From assembly GCF_000348985.1 (NCBI RefSeq), contig NC_035929.1:248001-312000 (forward strand): a DNA stretch of 64,000 nucleotides, read 5' to 3'. Below the pieces are notes generated by a model, which worked only from the letters and a program-made list of their open reading frames with translations, did not search any database and was not told the DNA's origin. Positions within the stretch are counted from its first letter, which is position 1, and every line of letters begins with the position of its first letter. The position numbers and the translations under genes are program-made. This DNA is from Huiozyma naganishii CBS 8797 (Eukaryota; Ascomycota; Saccharomycetes; Saccharomycetales; Saccharomycetaceae). Shown here one piece after another: positions 8,509-17,772 of the stretch.

Positions 8509-10918
8509 GTGGATAGCGTTGGCACCGGAAATCCTGAGAAGGATACTTTGACTGCTTCTTCCGACGACGCAGCGGGTATGGAGTATAAATGTCTACAAAA
8601 CACCACACTTGCTACAGCATATTTGGACATCCTATTTGATAATCGAAAGAACTCGAACCTGTACAAGTTTTTTTATGTTGAACTGGAGGATAAATCCAGG
8701 GTTTGTCAATTTTACAATAAATTAAACAACACGATCTGCCACGAGTTAATAACTTTTGAAGATAAGAAAAGACAACAGAAATATCCTTCAAGAACTTCTC
8801 AATATCATATAACTGGAAAACATGGTACTCATGTTAAAGATGTTTCTGAGGTTCTTTTGCACTTGTGTCCATCACGACCAAACGTTGAACGCCTGAGAAA
8901 AAAACTGAATTTGCAAGGGACAAAGAAAAGTCCAGCAAACTTTGGATAGCTTTATTGAAAGGGCTGTCCAAAGGAAAGTCAAAAGTAGTGCTAAACCTGA
9001 TGACGTGTTCGACGAATTTGTCTCATTGGCTGTGGTGTTAGGACTGAGCTATTCCGTTTTTGACTCTAGATTCATTAAGCTCATTGTGGGCAGGCGCTTG
9101 CCAGAATGTAAGAATTTGTTTGGTAGAAAAAAGGTCTCGAACCATATCAGTGCATCTGGCGCGATGGTGAGAGAGCAGCTCCGTAAGCTCTTTGATACCT
9201 ATAACAAATACTTGGTACCTCAGCGTGTGCAAACAAATGGTCTACTGAGTGCAAACATTCCTGATATTATTTATCAACGTTTTAACGTTTTGAAGAAAGT
9301 CAAATTGCCTTGGGTATCTATGGAAACCGATGGCTGGACATCAAACAAGGGCACCGATTGTATCAGTGTCACGATCAATCTAGTTACCGGTAATATGGAT
9401 AAAGCTTGCTTTCCGATTTACTTTTCAGAAGTTGAAACAAAAGAAAAGCAGGAGCTAACAGAAACCTTGCTTTCGTTGATAAAAATGTTTTCTCTATCAA
9501 AATTGCTCACATCCTGTTGCACGGATAATGCTGCTTCCGTGATAGGAGCAACAGATTCGTTAAAAGGAGACGAGCAATTCTTTTTTTTCAACTCTCACAA
9601 CGGTTGTGCGGTACACCAAATTCAACTGTTCGTGAGAGCTTTAATCGATGATATTATTGAGAACCTGCAAACAGCTACAGAAAATACAGGTTCAGAAAAT
9701 GATGAAGAGGATCTTGAATCGTTTCCTAATATCTGCTCAGTGGATATTGTCCAGCGTCTAATGGCACTGACCAAGAAATTGAGAAAATAGTTTCACTTTT
9801 AAGAAAGTGAAGGACTGTGTGGAGACACTACCGCCGTCGTATTGTAACACCAGGTGGAACTTGACTTTTGTGAAGCCGACGTTTCAACTGCTAAAATTCT
9901 CTATAAAGGTTTCACACCGTACGAATCGTTAACGAAAATATTATCTTTAAACAAGCCCGCTAGTATTTGCTTCTTTCCATTACTGCTATTTTGTAGAGAG
10001 ATGTCATCGGTTTGTCCTAGTGGATTAAGTGATCTCTTGAGAAGACCGGTCGAACTTCAAAAGTTCAAAGCGAAGTATGAAAAGTACTACGCAAGAGCCT
10101 GTGATTCTACCTACATTCATATGTTGAGTGCGTTGTTTCATCATGATGCTGTGAAAGTTTTTAAAATCTCCCAAAAGCATTGCGTTGATGTATATTCTGA
10201 ACTGACCAACATTGCATTCAAAATAATGAATTTTGAGATAATTGAAAATGGAGATGAGAGCAGTGAAACAGAAGATAATGGATCCACCGATGAACGTTAT
10301 GATTTTATGAAAATGAAAGAGGTGAAAGGAATTTTCGCTGACGACGGTCGGTCTAATATGGCATTAACGGTCAAGGACTTTAAAAGAGTTTTGAGGGAAC
10401 ACTTGCTCAAAGAAATAAAAGGGTTTAGGCAATTCTGGGAGTCTGTATGCGAGGTAACGGTAATGCGTCTGGCGCATGAGATGAAGGTAAAGATTTGAAT
10501 TTTGAAGTTTTGTGATTTCGAATTGTTGCCCGAAAGTAATAGCGAATTTCACACTGCTGATGTATTTTCTTTCAGAACATTGCTTTCCTGGGATATCATA
10601 TGACAGTACCTGAATGAAACGAGGTCCAATTTGAGTGATTCGACCGTTGCGGTTTCCAACCACAGTATTTTGCCAAGCATTCTGGATTACCTTCTCAGTA
10701 TCAACGTTACTTCTGTCAACAGCGAACGGGGCTTCAGCAAACTGAAAACCATATACAATGATAAACGGCATTCTTTGAGCGATGAAAGTGCTGATAATGA
10801 ATTGCTCATAAGCAGCACGATCAACTCATTGAATCTCGAACTGTCTGTTGAAGAAATTGAAGACATAGGGCTAAAGAATCTTCTGGACCGCAATTGTAAA
10901 TACCGTGTTCATTTCTAG
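8509..10918 (+). pseudogene. Degenerate hAT-family transposase
   Basis: Remains of one hAT transposase broken by frameshifts and stops. The segment to 8949 shifts frame at about 8942. The next frame ends in TAG at 9788-9790. A short stretch in the alternative frame (about 9792-9900) carries the CNTRWNLTF motif, and further pieces are open at 9854-10498 and 10631-10918. Conserved parts are visible in order: METDGWTS (first catalytic Asp), CTDNAASV (second Asp), NGCAVHQIQLFVRALID, the RW motif, and the C-terminal dimerisation block NSERGFSKLK with the catalytic Glu. hAT families (Rover, Roamer) and a domesticated hAT gene (KAT1) are known in Saccharomycetaceae; which is closest is not resolved. 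Terminal repeats and an 8-bp target duplication could not be identified. Confidence 0.85.
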
Positions 10919-11306
10919 AAAGTAAAAGCCAGTGATAGCCATAATATACGATTGACAGTACTGCTGTAGCACTTGAAATGCAAGGTCTGTACAAAAGGTA
11001 TATAGATAATAGTGCCGGGATCCAGTCCCGCACCAGGTCTACCCTTCTGTTTACTGTGTAGTTTGCGAATTCGTTCTCGTATTGGTCCTCCTCTGTTATC
11101 ATTCCAGTGTTGTCCCACCATGTGAAATTTCACGTGACCGTCTGAAAATTTTTCTTCCTTTCTGCCCAACTGAAAAAAATGAAGAATTCGATGCCTCTCT
11201 TTTGAGGACGCGGTTTGGAGCTGCTGGCAGATTGATCACATAGGGTCCCTCTGAATCCGTCCCCCTCTCCCACAGCCAGCGTAGATCGGTTGCTTTCACG
11301 GGATCA
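10919..11306. other. Right flank of hAT remnant and CDS1 promoter
   Basis: No gene seen. It contains a GC-rich hairpin at about 11014-11035 (arms GTGC-GGGA / TCCC-GCAC) and the inositol-type elements listed separately. The exact transposon end is not visible. Confidence 0.45.
11119..11136. promoter_or_regulatory. Palindromic inositol/choline response element (UAS-INO) of CDS1
   Basis: CATGTGAAAT at 11119-11128 is a perfect UAS-INO consensus for Ino2-Ino4. It overlaps a second copy on the opposite strand (CACGTGAAAT, 11127-11136), making an 18-bp dyad about 170 bp before the CDS1 ATG. S. cerevisiae CDS1 is repressed by inositol, so conservation of the site is plausible. Confidence 0.65.
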
Positions 11307-12647
11307 ATGGCTAGTAACTCGGGTTCTGCAGATTTGCGGACGGCGAAGAAGGTCTCTGCTGCGGAGAAACGGTCCCAGAAGAAGGGCGGGGCGGCCAACG
11401 GTAACGGTACCGGGAATGGCAATGACAACGGCGTTGCCCCAGTTTCCGAGAAGGAGAAAAAGAAATACAATTTCTTTGTGCGTACGGTGTGGACCCTGGT
11501 GATGATCTGTGGGTTTTTCGTAACGCTGGCGTCTGGGCACATATGGTGTGTGCTGCTGGTGGTGTACTGTCAGGTGGCCACGTTCAGAGAGTGCATTGGT
11601 GTTACGACACTCTCGTCACGCGAGAAGAAGCTGCCGTTGACGCGCACGCTCAACTGGTACATGCTGTTCACAACGATCTACTACCTGGACAGCCAGGAGT
11701 TTTACCAGTTCTTCGGACCCTCCTTCTTAGAGTACAAAGTGCTCAGCATCATTAGATCGAACCACGGGTTCATCTGCTACTGCGCTTACCTGTTCGGGTT
11801 CGTCATCTTTGTCAGCTCGTTGCGGAAGGGCCACCTCAAGTTTCAAATGGGGTCGCTGTGCATTACACACATGGCGCTGCTGTTCATTGTGTTCCAGGGC
11901 CACCTGATTATCAAAAATATCCTTAACGGGCTGTTCTGGTTCCTATTGCCCTGTGGGCTCGTCATCGTGAACGATATCTTCGCGTACCTGTGCGGGATCA
12001 CTTTCGGCAAGACCAAACTGATTGAGATCTCGCCCAAGAAGACTCTGGAGGGGTTTATGGGTGCATGGTTCTTTACAGCGCTTGCTTCAGTCATCTTGAC
12101 ACGGTTGTTGTCACCATACACTTACCTGACGTGCCCAACGAAGGATTTGAAGACGAACTTCTTTTCCGCGCTGACGTGTGAGTTGAACCCAGTCTTCCTA
12201 CCGCAGACGTACAAACTGCCCCTCGTGTTCTTCGAGGAGAAATTTGGAATCAGTTCCATCACGATCAAGCCAATCTACTTCCATGCGTTGAATCTCGCCA
12301 CGTTCGCGTCGCTGTTCGCGCCCTTTGGAGGGTTCTTTGCTTCAGGGCTCAAGAGGGCCTTCAAAGTGAAGGACTTTGGACACTCGATCCCAGGGCACGG
12401 CGGGATCACAGATAGAGTGGACTGCCAGTTTCTGATGGGATCCTTTGCAAACTTATACTACGAAACGTTCATCTCCGAGAACAGGATAACTGTGGAGACT
12501 GTCCTGTCCACAATACTTATGAACCTGAACGAGAGAGAGATCCTGCAACTGGTTGCCACATTGCTGGACACTCTCAAGAAAAGAGACGTCTTGAACGTTG
12601 AAAAGTTACAAACAGCCAAGGACATGCTTGATACGATAGTGCATTGA
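11307..12647 (+). CDS. CDS1: Phosphatidate cytidylyltransferase (CDP-diacylglycerol synthase)
   Basis: Makes CDP-diacylglycerol from CTP and phosphatidic acid in the ER, the branch point to phosphatidylserine, phosphatidylinositol and cardiolipin. Several membrane spans follow a basic N-terminus (residues 1-55). The family signature is present near residues 355-385 (KDFGHSIPGHGGITDRVDCQ), preceded by ISPKKTLEGFMGAW. Length is 446 residues (457 in S. cerevisiae, YBR029C). The ATG at 11307 is the first in frame. Neighbours do not match the S. cerevisiae locus, so synteny is broken on both sides. Confidence 0.96.
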   Translation: MASNSGSADLRTAKKVSAAEKRSQKKGGAANGNGTGNGNDNGVAPVSEKEKKKYNFFVRTVWTLVMICGFFVTLASGHIWCVLLVVYCQVATFRECIGVTTLSSREKKLPLTRTLNWYMLFTTIYYLDSQEFYQFFGPSFLEYKVLSIIRSNHGFICYCAYLFGFVIFVSSLRKGHLKFQMGSLCITHMALLFIVFQGHLIIKNILNGLFWFLLPCGLVIVNDIFAYLCGITFGKTKLIEISPKKTLEGFMGAWFFTALASVILTRLLSPYTYLTCPTKDLKTNFFSALTCELNPVFLPQTYKLPLVFFEEKFGISSITIKPIYFHALNLATFASLFAPFGGFFASGLKRAFKVKDFGHSIPGHGGITDRVDCQFLMGSFANLYYETFISENRITVETVLSTILMNLNEREILQLVATLLDTLKKRDVLNVEKLQTAKDMLDTIVH

Positions 12648-12939
12648 CTTAAGAGATGGTATATAGAAGGGGAGAAATTTTTTGTTAAGCCGAGGCGCAA
12701 TTCTCAATCTTGTTAGTATAGATATTTATAGGTATCTTTGTATAGTATAACCCACTCCCAGATAAATCTGCAACTATCTTGCTCTTTCTTTATGGTGATA
12801 AATCAAAAAAGTAGTAATAATAAAGGGTCTTACTCAAATATACAAGGTATACTGCAAAGAAAACAACCCTCTCAAGTATAATAGGCGGCTAAGAGAAGTA
12901 CACACGTCGAGTGTTTCTCTGTACGGGTCTCCTGTGTGT

Positions 12940-13620
12940 TCAGGCAGAACGCCTATGGAAATCAATAGGCTCGATCGTGTCAATATTGTCCAAGAGACCA
13001 TTCAAGTATTTGGCGTCCTTTGCAAAAGTTTCCTCCGTGGCGTTGTCCACGTCGTACATGACGTACGATGGCAACACGGTCAACCCAATGAACTTCAACG
13101 TCCCACGGGTGATGGGGAGCAATAGGTCGTTCATGGGCACATGGATACTCTTCCCCGTCGATGGCTCCTTTTTGATCGCGGCGGTTAGCACCAGCATCGC
13201 CTTCCGTCCGATCAAAGTACTGTTCTTCAACTTGTCGTCCTCCGGTGTACCGTACGCAAACCCACCGGAAAACACTCTGTCGAACCAGCCCTTTAAGATT
13301 GCTGGGACACTGAACCACCACAGAGGAGACTGGAAGAGAACAAAATCAGCCCACATCAGGTTTGCCTGTGCCTCCTTTACATCATCCGTAAATGCGTCTG
13401 CAGCGGCAGCGGCAATTGAAGCATCGATGCCCTTTAAACGAGAACCTTTCTCGAAGTTAAGGAAATCGTCCTCGGTGACGGTAGCTTTGAACCCCTGCTT
13501 GTACAAATCCGCGACTCTCACTTCGTGGCCTTGGGAAGTCAGGTGCTCCACCATGCTCTTCAGCAAAGAGCCACCGTACGATCTGCTCTCGGGATGTGCA
13601 AACACTATAAAGATTTTCAT
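12940..13620 (-). CDS. Flavodoxin-fold NAD(P)H quinone oxidoreductase-like protein
   Basis: A 226-residue protein of the Flavodoxin_2 (NQO1/MdaB/YwrO) family. Features in order: KIFIVFAHPESRSYGGSLL (FMN phosphate-binding start), a middle segment containing MWADFVLFQSPLWWFSVPAILKGWFDRVF (about residues 88-116), then GGFAYG. Members reduce quinones or other acceptors with NAD(P)H and bound FAD or FMN in the cytosol. It is not the S. cerevisiae Lot6 family, and I recall no clear S. cerevisiae orthologue. It is convergent with CDS1. Substrate unknown. Acquisition from bacteria is possible but cannot be judged without a tree. Confidence 0.85.
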   Translation of the reverse strand: MKIFIVFAHPESRSYGGSLLKSMVEHLTSQGHEVRVADLYKQGFKATVTEDDFLNFEKGSRLKGIDASIAAAAADAFTDDVKEAQANLMWADFVLFQSPLWWFSVPAILKGWFDRVFSGGFAYGTPEDDKLKNSTLIGRKAMLVLTAAIKKEPSTGKSIHVPMNDLLLPITRGTLKFIGLTVLPSYVMYDVDNATEETFAKDAKYLNGLLDNIDTIEPIDFHRRSA

Positions 13621-14629
13621 TATGCTTAGTTGGAACTATGTGATGTGAGGGGAGACAATTGCACTATAAATTTGATACGTCTTTTTGGTCTCAACTCCTC
13701 AAACTTACAGAGGGATGATCAAATCCTGGGATAACACTACTGGGGTGCATTGGAAGTGCTTATATATTCTAGGATGGTGCAATTGGTAGCGGTGGTGACC
13801 CCTCTAAACAGTAACATTCATTTCCGCTTAGTCAGAAACTGTGAAAATGTGTTATTACGGGGGAAACAGTTGCTATTGTCATTACGCAAACCTGCAGCTG
13901 GGGCTCAACATAACGAGATGACCACACGGCGCATTGCGTACTTCCAACAATAAAACCGGCAGTTGGTGCCTCCTTTTCCCAAATACTCATTATCGTTTTT
14001 CGGGGGAAGTATGCGTCAGTAGCTATACGGTAGCATGTGAATGTGGCGGTCGAGCATGGAGTGTCACAAACAATTGCCCCGGGTTAACATTGAAACCCCA
14101 GTGTGTCATACGTGCATGTACAAAATGCAATGAGCTAGTGGCTCGTTTAGCTAGTATCGTTATGTTCAGTGCGCCAACAGGAGTTGTCCGATTCTGACCA
14201 ACTTGTTACTAGCATTGCACTATACATTCAGGAACACACCTATATTGTGGTTGTTTCAACTGGGAATTCCAACAGAGTAACGCCACTAATAGCTGTCGTA
14301 TACAGAATGTAGAACTGAGAGAAAGTCTCGAGATACAAACTTGCAAATGTGTGGGAAACGGCAATATTGCTTCCAATGAGATGCATGTGAAACTCAGCAC
14401 AGGTTCATTGCGCTGCAGAAAATGGGCATGTGAACTGGTAAAAAAACTCCTATTGCTACTATGACGTTCTCTGCTCAGAGTCGCTAATCGAAGAATTTAA
14501 GTGAATATTATGTGCCATGACTAATACGACCAGACAAACACACCTGGGTGGTAAAGAAAAATGCACGCTCATACTTGCAATGGTTATTTAGAACGAAATT
14601 GCTCCTCTGAAATCAGTAGCTCGACGGTT
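13621..14629. other. Gene-poor interval upstream of solo LTR and tRNA-Gly
   Basis: About 1 kb with only short, low-quality reading frames (longest about 87 codons, without recognisable features). It contains the promoter of the quinone reductase-like gene. No convincing gene or repeat seen. Confidence 0.5.
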
Positions 14630-14874
14630 TGTTGAGGAAACTGGAGGAAGCGGGTTCTCTTAACTACGGACAACAAAAACGTTGTTGTTGCCGAGCAGCA
14701 ACAGTGCCGTGGCCCCTTCATTTCAAAAATTAACCTTATTACACTACCAATCATTCTGTTATGAGACAACGTCTTTGAAAGACCAGTTACGCTGCCCAAT
14801 GCTCTGTGATGGGTTGAGTATCTCCTGCTAATCAAGAATATACTTGGGAGTCCTAAGATCACGTGACCTCAACA
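14630..14874. mobile_element. Solo LTR-like element next to tRNA-Gly
   Basis: A 245-bp interval begins TGTTGAGG and ends CCTCAACA, an exact 8-bp inverted terminal repeat with canonical TG...CA ends. It ends 9 bp before a tRNA gene, the preferred landing zone of several yeast Ty elements. Flanking 5-mers (CGGTT and TGTTT) do not match perfectly, so either the target duplication has decayed or the call is wrong. Its interior does not resemble the LTRs at 60.7 and 63.7 kb. Orientation unknown. Confidence 0.6.
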
Positions 14875-14883
14875 TGTTTTCAA

Positions 14884-14954
14884 GCGCAAGTGGTTTAGTG
14901 GTAAAATCCAACGTTGCCATCGTTGGGCCCCCGGTTCGATTCCGGGCTTGCGCA
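14884..14954 (+). tRNA. tRNA-Gly (anticodon GCC)
   Basis: A 71-nt cloverleaf without intron. The 7-bp acceptor stem is GCGCAAG with CTTGCGC, plus discriminator A. The D arm contains TGGTTTAGTGG (A box), the anticodon loop TTGCCAT places GCC at 14916-14918, and the T arm is CCGGTTCGATTCCGG (B box). A T-rich terminator (TATTTTTTAAT) follows. The CCA end is not encoded, as in other eukaryotes. Confidence 0.97.
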
Positions 14955-15139
14955 TATTTTTTAATATTGCAACTACCTGAAATTTAACCGTTATAAGATA
15001 AACTAGCAACTTGTAACGGTTACTAACAAAATGATATTTAACGAGTTTGATATATGATGACTTTTCTTTTTTGTTTTGCCTCTTGGCTATATTCTTATGT
15101 ATGACTTGGTGGTTTTGTTTCTGCCTTCTTTCGGTCTGT

Positions 15140-16699
15140 CTATTGCTTCTTCCTTAGTTTCCTTTTAGCGTAGTCCAAGACTTGAGAGTTCCCCTCTTGT
15201 GAGACGAACAGTTTCCTCTTTTTGTCCTCGGACCAGAGCATCACGCCAATATCTTGTGCATATTTCTTTAGGATGTTGTATTCGGCATTACTTTCGAAGT
15301 CTGAGTACAACGAACCCTCGAACGCCATCACTCTGTCCTTCTCGAGCTGCCATAGTTTGATCTGGTCTACAACCGTGGGCGGCAGGATTTGCAGTGGGTC
15401 CTTGCAGTTCTGATCCAGCTCTCTTTTCTTCTCAAGTTGAGCCTCCGCTAACCTTCGCATTTGCGGGTGCGCATGTGTCTCCAAGTATGCTATGATCTGC
15501 TCCGCAGTGATACCATTGTCTAGCGCATTTATGATCGATCTCTTCGTTATCTGGCCTGTGACCATGTTGATAAACCTTGACTTCAGGTGAACGAACAGAC
15601 TCAATATAGCAATTTGCAGTGGTGAATTCGAGTAAGAGTATACTTTGAAGTTCGTTTCCACGATCAGTACACCGTCTTGGACCTCTTGCGACTGTGTCCC
15701 GACTTGGTCCAGCTCCGCAGTGTCGTTATTCGCTTTATCCGTGGCGCTCTTGTTTGTGCTAGACGTGTCTTCTTTGTTTTGGCTTAGAACGGTGTTCATG
15801 GCACCGGATGCTGTTCTCAGGACGGTCTTCGAGTCAGAGGTCAACATGATAGCCAGGCTTGTCGGGTAAAAGACGTTCGAGGTTGAGTTCTTTTGGAACA
15901 CGATACCGTAGTCTCTCATATCCTTTATCATAATCCTTTGTGTTTCGCTGAGACCCTCCGTGCTGTAAGCTTTGCCCACTTCAAGCGCGCCCAACATGAA
16001 GATAAAGTTCAACACGTCGACGGCGTCCATTTGTAAGCTCTCTGACATCTTCAAGTATTGCAAAAGAAGTGTCCAGATCTGTGAGTTGATCTCCTGTAGC
16101 AGAAACTGGAACCCCTCATTGGTGATCTTGAACGCCCCAGTCGCCTCTGATTCCTCCATTAGTTTACTGTGTTTCAACAAATTCAGTACGTTGCTCGACG
16201 GAACTTCAGACATCGGTGTCCCCACCATAAAATGCAATATCGTCTCCCACTTGTTCGCAGAGTACTCATCCAGCAGCCGCATATTGAGCACCCCTGTCCT
16301 CAGATCCTCATCATCGTTCACCACCGTCCCGAACGAATTACTCACCTCACCTCCTGTCAGGGCGTTTCTGAAACTGTCCCTGAACGTTGGGTTCAAACCT
16401 ATCATCAACTGGCCGGCCCCCTTTGTCGGGATGATCAGATGCAACGATTTCATCGACTTGATCGCCTCTTGGAACTGTATTTTACCGTTGGCCTTGACCC
16501 ACCTGTCCAGGTCCCTCAGCGACACATCGTTGTCATTGAAGACCATTGACATAATGAAAAACTTAGCTAGCTGTGGTAGTAGTCTATAGATAGCCAGACA
16601 TGTCGCTGGAGACTCATAGAGTCTCGTTTGGACCTGTTGCGGGATTTCCTCCAGGTACTGGTTCACGGAATGCTTTAGTACATTTGCAGTCAGACTCAT
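15140..16699 (-). CDS. TFB2: TFIIH core subunit Tfb2 (p52)
   Basis: Subunit of the TFIIH core that stimulates the Ssl2/XPB ATPase in RNA polymerase II initiation and nucleotide excision repair. The N-terminus LKHSVNQYLEEIPQQVQTRL and SPATCLAIYRLLPQLAKFF is nearly invariant in yeast Tfb2, as is NALTGGEVSNSFG. The C-terminal Tfb2C region (about residues 440-515) ends in a Lys/Arg-rich tail. Length is 519 residues (513 in S. cerevisiae). It lies 225 bp from MEI5 in the same orientation, matching YPL122C-YPL121C. Confidence 0.96.
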   Translation of the reverse strand: MSLTANVLKHSVNQYLEEIPQQVQTRLYESPATCLAIYRLLPQLAKFFIMSMVFNDNDVSLRDLDRWVKANGKIQFQEAIKSMKSLHLIIPTKGAGQLMIGLNPTFRDSFRNALTGGEVSNSFGTVVNDDEDLRTGVLNMRLLDEYSANKWETILHFMVGTPMSEVPSSNVLNLLKHSKLMEESEATGAFKITNEGFQFLLQEINSQIWTLLLQYLKMSESLQMDAVDVLNFIFMLGALEVGKAYSTEGLSETQRIMIKDMRDYGIVFQKNSTSNVFYPTSLAIMLTSDSKTVLRTASGAMNTVLSQNKEDTSSTNKSATDKANNDTAELDQVGTQSQEVQDGVLIVETNFKVYSYSNSPLQIAILSLFVHLKSRFINMVTGQITKRSIINALDNGITAEQIIAYLETHAHPQMRRLAEAQLEKKRELDQNCKDPLQILPPTVVDQIKLWQLEKDRVMAFEGSLYSDFESNAEYNILKKYAQDIGVMLWSEDKKRKLFVSQEGNSQVLDYAKRKLRKKQ

Positions 16700-16924
16700 G
16701 ATGTTTCACGCTCGATGGATAGCACAAGTAACACGCGTTGGCAAACCTTGTATTTTCCCCGCTCTCGTCTGATGCAAAACTTGTGTGGTCTCTGATCCTT
16801 GTTCCTCTTCTTCAGTGCAGCTCATCAGACGGTTCTTTTGTCCATTTTTTTGGGGCTATGAAAAGTTTCAATGTTTTAAAGGCTCCAACCCTTCGAAGAG
16901 CGAGAGTGCAGGCAGTTAGTTACA

Positions 16925-17659
16925 CTACTGCTCGGCCGGGGCATCGAAGACCAGCGAATAGTCCACATTCAACCTCTTGCACATCTCTCTCATGTCCATT
17001 TGCTGCGAGGACTTAGACACTTGGTCGAGCTGTGCGTCCAATTGAGCAAACTGTTTCGTTTTATACTGCTCGAACTCGCTCTTCTTGCCGTCCAGTGTCT
17101 CCCTGTACTCTTCTTTGAGGTCCTCGGGGAGCCCGTTAAACTCCTCTGACTCGAGCACGCTCTCCATCTCGTCCTCGAACCCGTTGTCCAGCCGGTACTC
17201 CAGCTGCCGCTTCTCCCTCTCAAGTTCTTTCCGCCTAAACTCCTCGTATCCACCCAGCCTGTCGATCTTGCCCAGCACGCTGTTCAGCAGATACGACACA
17301 GCACCCTGGGCGATAGCCCTCCATTTATCAATCAGCGCTCGCGTCTCAGCCTCCACCTCGGGACTCTCCATGACTTTGATCGCGTCTTGCAACTCCTTCG
17401 TCTTCCGTGAGTACGCAGCCGTTTGTCTGTCCAACTCAGCGACCAGCTTTCCTACCTCCTTGTACAACACAGCGCTCTCTATACTGGACCCATCCGGCGG
17501 GGGGACCCTCTTGGAGACCCTCCCAACGGCATCACTTGATCCAGCACCTTTCCTCCTCGCAAGTGGACTCCGAAACGGTGTCCTCACTTTAGCTACTGCA
17601 GCACTGGCACCCTTCCCAGCAACGGGGGAGCTGTCCCCAATCAAAGTAGTCTCGTCCAT
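16925..17659 (-). CDS. MEI5: Meiotic recombination accessory factor Mei5 (Sfr1 family)
   Basis: With Sae3 it forms a complex that loads Dmc1 on RPA-coated single-stranded DNA in meiosis. The protein is 244 residues (222 in S. cerevisiae). It has a disordered basic N-terminus containing TPFRSPLARRK, typical of Sfr1/Mei5, then a long coiled coil (about 60-220) and a C-terminal MCKRLNVDYSLVFD motif. Its place between TFB2 and VPS30 is the YPL121C position. A GCCGCC core resembling part of the Ume6 URS1 site occurs 47 bp upstream (17706-17711), weak support for meiotic control. Divergent from VPS30. Confidence 0.9.
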   Translation of the reverse strand: MDETTLIGDSSPVAGKGASAAVAKVRTPFRSPLARRKGAGSSDAVGRVSKRVPPPDGSSIESAVLYKEVGKLVAELDRQTAAYSRKTKELQDAIKVMESPEVEAETRALIDKWRAIAQGAVSYLLNSVLGKIDRLGGYEEFRRKELEREKRQLEYRLDNGFEDEMESVLESEEFNGLPEDLKEEYRETLDGKKSEFEQYKTKQFAQLDAQLDQVSKSSQQMDMREMCKRLNVDYSLVFDAPAEQ

Positions 17660-17772
17660 TGCCCTCCAGCGTCCTAGAGAGAGATGTTCTGGTCCCTTCT
17701 TCTTTGCCGCCCATCCACTGTTAACGATCTTTTAAAACGAATTCTTGTCAAAGAGTCCCTTCTTTGAGGACG

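Noticed and set aside
13934..14197. 87-codon cysteine-containing frame upstream of the solo LTR
   Set aside because: No support beyond being open; no recognised motif.
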